This document shows, piece by piece, positions 1 through 4,668 of a stretch of DNA of 6,322 nt. Made by a program: the position numbers and the translations under genes. This DNA comes from Methanosarcinales archaeon (lineage in GTDB: Archaea > Halobacteriota > Methanosarcinia > Methanosarcinales > Methanocomedenaceae). Position 1 is the stretch's first letter, and every line of letters begins with the position of its first letter. The notes below the pieces were generated by a model. The model ran no database searches, was not told the origin of the DNA, and saw nothing but the letters and a program-made list of their open reading frames with translations. The stretch is taken from contig DAOUWY010000115.1 of assembly GCA_030666885.1 (NCBI GenBank), positions 1 through 6,322 of the forward strand, in the 5' to 3' direction.

Positions 1-266
1 CCGTACCAGTACAGGGGTGTGCCGAACAGGATCACATCAGCGCCCTCGATCCCGGGGTAGATATCCTGCATGTCGTCATCCCTGTTACAGACCCTGTCAC
101 CTGAACTGCAGTTGCGGCAGTCTATACACGGCAGGATGTTGAGGTCGTATAAGTATAGTTTTTCACTCTGGTGTCCGGCGGCCTGTGCGCCGCTAATAAC
201 CCTGTCTATCAGTATGTCTGTATTGCCCTCTTTCCTGGGGCTGCCCATAAGTGCCAGTATTTTCAT
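1..266 (-). CDS. Iron-sulfur flavoprotein (Isf-like, NADPH-dependent FMN reductase fold), 5' part only
   Basis: This is the N-terminal 88 codons of a gene that runs off the left edge of the window. The start ATG is at 266-264. The protein opens with a flavodoxin-like beta strand and phosphate loop, MKILALMGSPRKEGNT, the FMN-phosphate site of the NADPH-dependent FMN reductase family. Cysteines at residues 47, 50, 53 and 60 form a compact C-x2-C-x2-C-x6-C motif, which in Isf proteins of methanogens binds a 4Fe-4S cluster next to FMN. The visible part ends at ILFGTPLYWYG, another flavin-contact region typical of the fold. A GGAG ribosome-binding site lies 10 nt upstream (277-280). Isf proteins are cytoplasmic homo-oligomers that move electrons between ferredoxin and other acceptors, and some reduce O2 or peroxide; the physiological partner here is unknown. 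The family call is firm, but the C-terminus is not visible. Confidence 0.9.
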   Translation of the reverse strand, partial: MKILALMGSPRKEGNTDILIDRVISGAQAAGHQSEKLYLYDLNILPCIDCRNCSSGDRVCNRDDDMQDIYPGIEGADVILFGTPLYWY

Positions 267-276
267 TTGTTCATAT

Positions 277-280
277 CTCC
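277..280 (-). promoter_or_regulatory. Ribosome-binding site of the Isf-like gene
   Basis: GGAG on the minus strand lies 10 nt before the ATG at 266. An ATG slightly upstream (274-272) hits a stop after two codons, so 266 is the only sensible start. Confidence 0.6.
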
Positions 281-323
281 GGTTGGTGCTTATTAATACT
301 CATTATTGTTATTTCTCTTTTAC

Positions 324-470
324 TCATTGGCTTAATGGCACTGGCGCCCTTCGTTGGCATATCTTCTGGTCGGCCGTCACCAGCGCCCCCACACCCGCCG
401 ACAGCCCTTCCGACCTACTGAAGGCCGGACCTGCAACACATATCTTGAGGCTTGCCAGCATCCGGAGCAT
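324..470 (-). CDS. Possible 48-aa small protein, or gene remnant, in a GC-rich patch
   Basis: This open frame starts at ATG 470 and stops at TGA 326-324. It begins MLRMLASLKICVAGPAFSRS and ends RAPVPLSQ, and I do not recognise it. Three things favour it. A strong TATA box (497-507) lies about 32 bp upstream of the ATG. The local G+C is clearly above that of the flanks. A hand count over about 42 codons of the patch gives roughly 62, 52 and 74 % G+C at codon positions 1, 2 and 3 of this frame, the usual coding pattern. Against it: there is no Shine-Dalgarno site, the C-terminal half shows no domain, and the plus strand is open across the same bases. It could also be a decayed gene piece or the leader of the Isf-like gene downstream. 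Confidence 0.3.
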   Translation of the reverse strand: MLRMLASLKICVAGPAFSRSEGLSAGVGALVTADQKICQRRAPVPLSQ

Positions 471-496
471 GGCAGCCAAGATAATCACTGCGGTTG

Positions 497-507
497 AAAA
501 TATATAG
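497..507 (-). promoter_or_regulatory. Archaeal TATA box upstream of the GC-rich patch and Isf-like gene
   Basis: The minus strand reads CTATATATTTT. A start site about 25-27 bp downstream would fall near 475-478. That is just before the 48-codon frame and some 210 nt before the Isf-like gene, so the same promoter may serve both. It lies after the stop of the 100-aa membrane-protein gene. Confidence 0.5.
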
Positions 508-523
508 TCAAAAATCTTGGTAT

Positions 524-535
524 GATAAAAATAAT
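524..535 (-). terminator. T-rich tract after the small-membrane-protein operon
   Basis: The minus strand reads ATTATTTTTATC within 15 nt of the stop codon at 537. Archaeal termination often uses T-rich tracts without a hairpin. No stem is visible here, so the call is weak. Confidence 0.3.
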
Positions 536-536
536 C

Positions 537-839
537 TCAATAATCAGATTGTCCGTCTTCGTTTATCAGTGCATCAGCATGTTCTTGTAGATTTTTATAA
601 CTTTTTTCAAATTTTTCATATAAGATATATGAAACCAACAATAAAATAATTACTGATAGCGCCTGGATATAGATATAGATATTAAATGTAGGGTCATCAT
701 TAAGTATAAATCCTGGAAAGCCAGAAAAAAATAAACCTACCACATCAGCTATTGTCAAAGCCGCCAAACTACCCAATGTTATTGAATATGTGCGCCCGAG
801 GTGGTCTAACTTTATGTCTAATTTTTTACCACTCATCAT
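537..839 (-). CDS. Small two-helix membrane protein, 100 aa, unknown function
   Basis: I do not recognise this protein. It starts MMSGKKLDIKLDHLGRTYS, a short polar N-terminus. Two hydrophobic stretches follow, at about residues 20-46 (containing VVGLFFSGFPGFIL) and 54-74 (IYIYIQALSVIILLLVSYIL), separated by a short DDPTFN loop. The charged tail (about 75-100, KFEKSYKNLQ then DALINEDGQSDY) looks helical. A hairpin with both ends in the cytoplasm is the likely topology. The first two codons are both ATG (839 and 836). Either start overlaps the 3' end of the 54-aa glycine-zipper gene (826-990), by 14 or 11 bp, so translation is probably coupled. It is the last gene of a three-gene unit. Overlap with another membrane peptide suggests the two act together in the membrane, perhaps as an immunity, stress or channel-type pair, but nothing in the sequence settles this. 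Confidence 0.75.
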   Translation of the reverse strand: MMSGKKLDIKLDHLGRTYSITLGSLAALTIADVVGLFFSGFPGFILNDDPTFNIYIYIQALSVIILLLVSYILYEKFEKSYKNLQEHADALINEDGQSDY

Positions 840-990
840 TATTATCGTCTTCTTTATTGCTACCTGCTAATGCACCAAGCGCACCGCCTATTATCATACC
901 AGCAGGGCCAAATGTAAGAAACCCAATACCTGCCCCAACAAGGCCTAAACCCACGGCTACATCGTGATTTTTGTCTCTTTGGTTTTCCAT
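826..990 (-). CDS. Glycine-zipper small membrane peptide, 54 aa
   Basis: ATG at 990 and TAA at 828-826. A charged N-terminus (MENQRDKNHD) is followed by a glycine-rich hydrophobic core at about residues 11-43, then a very acidic tail (KEDDNNDEW). In the core, glycines at 31, 35, 39 and 43 form GxxxGxxxGxxxG, and G19 and G23 add another GxxxG. Such glycine zippers pack membrane helices against each other and occur in small membrane-inserting peptides, channel-like proteins and some peptide toxins. A Pro at 29 could break the core into a helical hairpin. GTGAT, the 3' part of the archaeal Shine-Dalgarno consensus, lies 4 nt before the start and overlaps the stop of the preceding 43-aa frame. 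The 3' end overlaps the start of the 100-aa gene. The specific function is unknown; membrane association and oligomerisation are inferred. Confidence 0.75.
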   Translation of the reverse strand: MENQRDKNHDVAVGLGLVGAGIGFLTFGPAGMIIGGALGALAGSNKEDDNNDEW

Positions 991-995
991 AATAA

Positions 996-1127
996 TCACA
1001 TGCTAATTTTGTATGTACTTAACAGTCTATTTGCAATATCTTTAATATAACATTTTGGATTCTCAGGACAATGGTAAACAATATGATCACCACCGCCCCA
1101 CACACCGCAGCCCTGCCATAGCTGCAT
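996..1127 (-). CDS. Cys/His-rich 43-aa peptide, first gene of the small operon
   Basis: ATG at 1127 and TGA at 998-996. The protein opens MQLWQGCGVWGGGDHIVYHC and continues with PENPKC and a helix-like tail, IKDIANRLLSTYKISM. Cys7, His15, His19, Cys20 and Cys26 could form a small metal site, or the cysteines a disulfide; this is inferred from spacing only. I do not recognise the family. Support for a real gene: a TATA box (1161-1170) at the right distance, a plausible start with a leader of about 12 nt, only 5 bp to the next start, and a GTGAT ribosome site for the next gene laid over its own stop. The reading frame is closed by TAA about 11 codons upstream and no ATG lies between, so this start is the only good one. 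No signal peptide is visible. Confidence 0.6.
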   Translation of the reverse strand: MQLWQGCGVWGGGDHIVYHCPENPKCYIKDIANRLLSTYKISM

Positions 1128-1160
1128 TCTCTTAATTTTCAGAACTAAGGCGAATTTTTA

Positions 1161-1170
1161 AATTATAAAG
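1161..1170 (-). promoter_or_regulatory. TATA box of the three-gene small-protein operon
   Basis: The minus strand reads CTTTATAATT, close to the archaeal box A. Its centre is about 38 bp before the ATG at 1127, giving a predicted start near 1139 and a leader of about 12 nt. There is no Shine-Dalgarno site at this first gene. Confidence 0.55.
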
Positions 1171-1292
1171 AATGTTATGCAGTTTTCATAAATCTAATTT
1201 TCGATCTTTCATCGCCAGTCCAGTCTGATAAGAGTGCACATGCTATTAAACAAATGCGTTTATACTTTCCTATACGTTAAAAAATGCATTAC
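1171..1292. other. Non-coding spacer between two minus-strand units
   Basis: This is the core of the gap between the 202-aa gene (stop at 1359) and the 43-aa gene. Only very short frames occur (10 codons or fewer on the minus strand). No tRNA, C/D-box RNA or long repeat was found. The right part of the gap holds the hairpin and T tracts; the left holds the TATA box. Confidence 0.6.
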
Positions 1293-1348
1293 AAAAAGAT
1301 GAAGGGGAAAATAGGCTATTACCCTATTTTCCCATCGTTACAAAAAAA
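1279..1348 (-). terminator. Hairpin plus T tracts ending the 202-aa gene unit
   Basis: The arms GGGAAAATAGG (1305-1315) and CCTATTTTCCC (1323-1333) form a perfect 11-bp stem with a 7-nt loop, 26 bp past the stop codon of the 202-aa gene. On the minus strand the stem is preceded by seven T (1348-1342) and followed by five T (1297-1293) and six T (1284-1279). Archaeal RNA polymerase stops at T tracts, so termination is likely. The hairpin may also protect the 3' end. Confidence 0.65.
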
Positions 1349-1358
1349 CGTATATGCC

Positions 1359-1967
1359 TTATTTTGTCTTTTTCATCTCTGAGGATATCATTTCAATTAT
1401 ATCCTCACCTTCCTCCATTTCCTTTGCCTTTTCAAGAGCAATTTTGAATTGGGTCTGGCTATCTTTCTTTTCACCCAAATTAAAATATAGGCGGCCCAGA
1501 TCAAAATTAGGCTCAAAATCTTCAGGGAACTTATCTATTATGTCCTTGTAGACTTGTTCGGCAGCCTCATAGGATTCTTCCATTTCAAATTGTTTACCCA
1601 TATCCAGCATATCAAACATATCGTAATCATCCTCAATGTCCATAAAACCGTTGAAAAAGTCTTCAATTAATGAATCATCCAATTCGTTATTTTCTAATTT
1701 ATCACCAAGGATGGTCATATCCTCTTTTGTAATTATGCCTTTGTTGATCAATGCTAAATATAATAACCCTACAGGCATTTCTAAAGACATGGTATCTTCA
1801 TCTTCATCCTCTTCAACCGTGCCAAAGTTTCTCGATAAAAAACTCGAAACTGCAATATTTACAAAATCAGAAAATGAAGCAAAATCGCCATCTTCAACAA
1901 GATCGGTTATTTCCCTGTGTAAATAGGGTGATATGCGTATCTTTTCAGTAATCATTGATTTTCCCAT
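1359..1967 (-). CDS. Ribbon-helix-helix-like protein with acidic linker and C-terminal TPR repeats, 202 aa
   Basis: The N-terminus (about residues 6-47) has a beta strand, ITEKIRIS, then two helices around LHREITDLVE and FSDFVNIAVSSFLSRN, matching the ribbon-helix-helix plan of archaeal DNA-binding and antitoxin proteins. An acidic stretch, EEDEDED (52-58), and an acidic helical middle (60-120) follow. Residues about 117-184 fit two TPR-like helix pairs, with SYEAAEQVYKDIIDKFPEDF and then NFDLGRLYFNLGEKKDSQTQ as the key segments; the end is charged. TPRs bind partner proteins, so a DNA-bound scaffold or regulator is plausible, but this is inference. The start at 1967 is chosen because GGTTGATGAT, a weak Shine-Dalgarno, lies just upstream; Met5 is an alternative. 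It begins 20 bp after the 145-aa gene and probably shares its transcript. No partner toxin is recognisable. Confidence 0.8.
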   Translation of the reverse strand: MGKSMITEKIRISPYLHREITDLVEDGDFASFSDFVNIAVSSFLSRNFGTVEEDEDEDTMSLEMPVGLLYLALINKGIITKEDMTILGDKLENNELDDSLIEDFFNGFMDIEDDYDMFDMLDMGKQFEMEESYEAAEQVYKDIIDKFPEDFEPNFDLGRLYFNLGEKKDSQTQFKIALEKAKEMEEGEDIIEMISSEMKKTK

Positions 1968-1987
1968 AATATCATCAACCTTTAAAT

Positions 1988-2425
1988 TTATTTCTCCATC
2001 ATTTGCTTTTGAAAACGCCTTTTTAACAGTACATCACAATACACATCCATCATATCATCTTTATTGATAGCCACTGCTGTTTTTAGCTCATCATCACTCA
2101 TTTCTTCGAATTCAATCCCAAGTTCTTCAAGTGCATCAGATAACATCATATCTACTTTCGATTCAGGAAGACCGGTCAGGCAGATAACTTTCCTGAGCAC
2201 TTCCAGATACGGGACATCTGGCTGGACATTTAATTCAAAAACAACTTCTGCCGCCCGAAGAACTTGTTCTTCTTCAGATGGTAAATGCCGGATATGCATC
2301 TTTAATTTATCAAGAACTGCATTTTTCCCCAATTTCTTCTTGAGTTTTTTATACTTGAAAACCAGGTCATTAATACGATTTACTTTGCTTTCAGTCAGTT
2401 GCTTGAGTCTTCCGCGAAGCTGCAT
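1988..2425 (-). CDS. Conserved-looking hypothetical protein, 145 aa
   Basis: I do not recognise this protein. It is soluble and mostly helical. The N-terminal third is strongly basic and coiled-coil-like (LVFKYKKLKKKLGKNAV, about residues 22-38). A middle segment, VPYLEVLRKVICLTGLPESK, is followed by an acidic region (ALEELGIEFEEMSDDELK) and a basic end (LLKRRFQKQMMEK). A basic head with an acidic rear suggests nucleic-acid or partner binding, but no named domain is visible. It is the first gene of a two-gene unit with the 202-aa RHH-TPR protein, 20 bp downstream. A TATA box about 29 bp upstream of the ATG and the absence of a Shine-Dalgarno site suggest a leaderless mRNA, which supports the start at 2425. 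Confidence 0.75.
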   Translation of the reverse strand: MQLRGRLKQLTESKVNRINDLVFKYKKLKKKLGKNAVLDKLKMHIRHLPSEEEQVLRAAEVVFELNVQPDVPYLEVLRKVICLTGLPESKVDMMLSDALEELGIEFEEMSDDELKTAVAINKDDMMDVYCDVLLKRRFQKQMMEK

Positions 2426-2448
2426 ATCAATAAAACGAATCTTGTGTT

Positions 2449-2460
2449 ATTTAAATATAG
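2449..2460 (-). promoter_or_regulatory. TATA box of the 145-aa/202-aa unit
   Basis: The minus strand reads CTATATTTAAAT, centred about 29 bp before the ATG at 2425. That places transcription start within a few bases of the start codon, so the message is probably leaderless. Confidence 0.6.
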
Positions 2461-2538
2461 CTATTCAGTCTAATTCCTGGTAGAAAAATGCCTTTACTCC
2501 TTCGTATATCACCCACTTATTATCTTATGTCTTATGTC

Positions 2539-3294
2539 TCATATCTCAATGATCTGCAGGTCACATCCAATCTCCACAGGACACCTGCAGGCTTCTGCCA
2601 GCACCTTAACCATCCCGGCCTCGAACCCCCTGGTCTGGGGATACAGGTGGGTAAGTACAATATGCCCTATTAAAGTTCCCTCGATTTTTTCTGCCAGAGT
2701 GCCAGGTGTGGTGTGGTTGGTCACTTCAAAAGTGTCAGGGAACGAACACTCATGTATGAGCAGGTCAATGCCATCTGACGCTATTACTATATCATCTACT
2801 GGTTCTGTATCTCCTGAATATACTATGGTCTTCCCCCCTGATCTTACCTTGAACCCCAGCGAAGGCAGGGTATGGACCGTATGTACACATTCCACTTCCA
2901 GCCCCTCAACCTCTACCACCTGACCTGGGTCAAGTTCCGTTACCCTGATATCTACATTGTCCTGCATATATGGATAAGCTGCCAGCAGGTCGTCCAGCCA
3001 CTGCCCGGTACCCACAGGACCCCACAAGTCCAGTTTGATGGTATCACAGAGCCAGTTTGCCTTGACCAGTGCCAGCAGGTCGCCGCAATGATCCAAATGC
3101 AGGTGGGAAAGGAACACATTGGTAATATTGGTATGCCTGTACCCGCTCTGGTAAATTCTCTGCAGTACACCACAGCCGCAATCAAACAGTACAGGATTAT
3201 TTTCATTATCACATCCTGCATCCACTATCAGCCCGGACTGCACCCTGTCCTTTTGTGGTATAGCAACACCGGTTCCCAGCAGGATAATTTTCAT
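2539..3294 (-). CDS. RNase Z-like metallo-beta-lactamase-fold hydrolase, 251 aa
   Basis: The metal ligands of the family are all present: the HxHxDH motif LSHLHLDHCGD (His64, His66, Asp68, His69), His141 in VHTVHTLPSLGF, Asp162 in VYSGDT, and His216 in LTHLYP. His181-Glu182 (IHECSF) and His194 (NHTTPG) match further conserved positions of the RNase Z/ElaC-type subgroup (COG1234). The length and the early G7-T-G motif (LLGTGVAIP) also fit. Proteins of this type bind two zinc ions and cleave phosphodiester bonds. The long exosite arm that grips tRNA in classical RNase Z is not evident, so the substrate may be a small phosphodiester or other RNA rather than pre-tRNA. AGAGGT lies 6 nt before the start. 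The gene follows the cysteine desulfurase by 12 bp, so both are co-transcribed; a functional link is inferred only from that. Confidence 0.88.
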   Translation of the reverse strand: MKIILLGTGVAIPQKDRVQSGLIVDAGCDNENNPVLFDCGCGVLQRIYQSGYRHTNITNVFLSHLHLDHCGDLLALVKANWLCDTIKLDLWGPVGTGQWLDDLLAAYPYMQDNVDIRVTELDPGQVVEVEGLEVECVHTVHTLPSLGFKVRSGGKTIVYSGDTEPVDDIVIASDGIDLLIHECSFPDTFEVTNHTTPGTLAEKIEGTLIGHIVLTHLYPQTRGFEAGMVKVLAEACRCPVEIGCDLQIIEI

Positions 3295-3300
3295 TTGTAT

Positions 3301-3306
3301 ACCTCT
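3301..3306 (-). promoter_or_regulatory. Ribosome-binding site of the MBL-fold hydrolase
   Basis: AGAGGT follows the desulfurase stop codon directly and sits 6 nt before the ATG at 3294. It fixes the start and shows translation from an internal position in a shared mRNA. Confidence 0.75.
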
Positions 3307-4488
3307 TTAGGCCAGGGTGGTTGCTATCTGTTCCACTGTATCCACCAGCAGGTCCACTTCTTCGGTCAGGTTGTATGCACCGAATGAAGCCCTGATCGTG
3401 CCATCAACCTTGAGCAGTTTGACGCTTGGGATGGCGCAGTGATAGCCACTTCGCACGCAAATCCTGCGGGTCTCATCCAGTATCATGGCTACATCATGGG
3501 GATGTAAGCCAACTACATTGAAAGGTACCACACCAGCCCTGTCCTGTGGTCCGTATACCTCCACCTTATCTATCCCTGAGAGCCGCCTGGCAGCGTCCCT
3601 GGCCAGAGCCTCTTCATGCCGCCGGATATCTTCAACGCCCAATGACTTTGTGTATTCAACACTCCTGCCCAGTCCTATAACGCCGGGGATATTTGGCGTA
3701 CCATACTCGAACCGCCCTGGCGCATCCTCCAGTTTATAATCATCCCCGGTCATGGCATAAATTGTGCCGCCGCCAAGGTATACAGGCTTGATGGAACCGG
3801 TATCCTTCAAATACAGCACGCCTGTGCCCTGGGGTCCGAACATTCCTTTATGACCGGACACTGCCATGAAGTCGCAATCAATCTTCTTCACGTCAAAAGG
3901 CATGTGGCCCACGCTCTGCGCCGCATCTACCAGAGACATGCAACCGCTGCGGTGAGCGATCTTTGTTATTTTTTCCACATCCATAACAGAGCCAAATACG
4001 TTGGATACATGGGTGATGGCCACCAGTTTTGTTTGTTCGGTGATGGCAATGTCAATATCCCGGGGATTAACTGTTCCGTCAGGATTTGGTGTAATTGCTG
4101 TTACTTCCACGCCCTTTTCTTTTAACCTGAGCCAGGGCAGCAAATTGGAATGGTGCTCTACGTGGGTGGTTACCACATGGTCGCCGGGCTCCCAGTCCAG
4201 TCCCAGGGCTACCATATTGATACTCTCGGTGGTGTTGCGTGTGAATATGGTATGTTCATATTCCCCTCCAAGGAATCCGGCAACAGCTTCCCTGGCATCC
4301 TCGTAATGGTTGGTGGTCTCCCTGGCAAGCCTGTGTGCGCCGCGTCCATGGTTGGCGGCATACTTGTAGAAATAGGCGCTCATGGCTTCCACAACCTGGC
4401 GCGGCGTCTGGGTTGTGGCTGCGCTGTCAAGGTATACACATTTCTCTAATACAGGAAAGTCCCTGCGTATGTCTGTGGGGTTAAACAT
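3307..4488 (-). CDS. sufS: Cysteine desulfurase, SufS/CsdA type (class V aminotransferase fold), 393 aa
   Basis: This PLP enzyme takes sulfur from L-cysteine as a persulfide and releases alanine, supplying iron-sulfur cluster assembly and other thio-modifications in the cytoplasm. The N-terminus has YLDSAATTQTP. His112-His113 (THVEHHSNLLPW) place the residue that stacks on PLP, and Asp188 and Gln191 (VDAAQS) contact the ring. Lys214 in SGHKGMFGPQGTG is the Schiff-base lysine. The catalytic Cys351 lies in RSGYHCAIP, the short-loop form typical of group II (SufS) rather than group I (IscS/NifS) enzymes. The length is close to the family's usual 400 or so residues and nothing is missing. A TATA box about 30 bp upstream and no Shine-Dalgarno indicate a leaderless start. 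It leads an operon with the MBL-fold hydrolase. No sufBC genes are in view, so the sulfur acceptor is not known. Confidence 0.93.
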   Translation of the reverse strand: MFNPTDIRRDFPVLEKCVYLDSAATTQTPRQVVEAMSAYFYKYAANHGRGAHRLARETTNHYEDAREAVAGFLGGEYEHTIFTRNTTESINMVALGLDWEPGDHVVTTHVEHHSNLLPWLRLKEKGVEVTAITPNPDGTVNPRDIDIAITEQTKLVAITHVSNVFGSVMDVEKITKIAHRSGCMSLVDAAQSVGHMPFDVKKIDCDFMAVSGHKGMFGPQGTGVLYLKDTGSIKPVYLGGGTIYAMTGDDYKLEDAPGRFEYGTPNIPGVIGLGRSVEYTKSLGVEDIRRHEEALARDAARRLSGIDKVEVYGPQDRAGVVPFNVVGLHPHDVAMILDETRRICVRSGYHCAIPSVKLLKVDGTIRASFGAYNLTEEVDLLVDTVEQIATTLA

Positions 4489-4513
4489 TGTTGGTTGTAT
4501 TGGCTTTCATTAG

Positions 4514-4523
4514 AAATATATTT
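4514..4523 (-). promoter_or_regulatory. TATA box of the cysteine desulfurase operon
   Basis: The minus strand reads AAATATATTT, centred about 30 bp before the ATG at 4488. Start of transcription is expected only a few bases before the ATG. Confidence 0.6.
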
Positions 4524-4542
4524 GTTGAATATGGTTGCTTGA

Positions 4543-4668
4543 CTACTTGTCCGTTATTTTGGGTGCACTCCAACTTGACCAGCTATTTGGCACAATACCC
4601 ATTTCAACGCACACCTGCCACATCTCACCAGGCAATCTCGTGCGTGATATGCTTCCGGTTATTATCAC
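4543..4668 (-). CDS. Possible 41-codon frame overlapping the MgtC-family stop
   Basis: A GTG at 4668 overlaps the TGA of the upstream gene as GTGA, and the frame runs to TAG at 4545-4543. It reads VIITGSISRTRLPGEMWQVC and later WSSWSAPKITDK, and I do not recognise it. Stop-start overlap is a common operon arrangement, but there is no Shine-Dalgarno site before the GTG and both strands are open here. An internal ATG (encoding MWQVCVEMG) preceded by GGTGAG is another possible start. It may be chance. Confidence 0.2.
   Translation of the reverse strand: MIITGSISRTRLPGEMWQVCVEMGIVPNSWSSWSAPKITDK

Noticed and set aside
271..360. 29-codon minus frame (starting MPTKGASAIKPMSK) ending 4 bp before the Isf-like start
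   Set aside because: There is no ribosome site, the composition is ordinary, and it overlaps the better-supported 48-codon frame.
70..507. Plus-strand open frame of 145 codons
   Set aside because: It is antisense to the Isf-like gene, whose minus frame has clear FMN and Fe-S motifs. Codon-position composition of its 3' part fits the minus strand better.
752..967. Plus-strand frame of 71 codons
   Set aside because: It is a shadow of the 54- and 100-aa minus genes; Pro/Ala/Thr-rich antisense of glycine-rich coding sequence.
1180..1260. Possible C/D-box sRNA (GATGA and CTGA-like boxes)
   Set aside because: The C and D boxes are not on the same strand at proper spacing, and no terminal stem was found.
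2064..2483. Plus-strand frame of 139 codons, very Ser-rich
   Set aside because: Antisense of the 145-aa gene; Ser richness comes from reverse-reading acidic and Leu codons.
2524..2537. Tandem CTTATGT repeat (two 7-mers)
   Set aside because: Two copies only, directly next to the hydrolase stop codon; too short to be meaningful.
2872..3387. Plus-strand frame of 171 codons
   Set aside because: It lies antisense to the MBL-fold hydrolase, whose metal-binding motifs are complete; no domain is visible in it.
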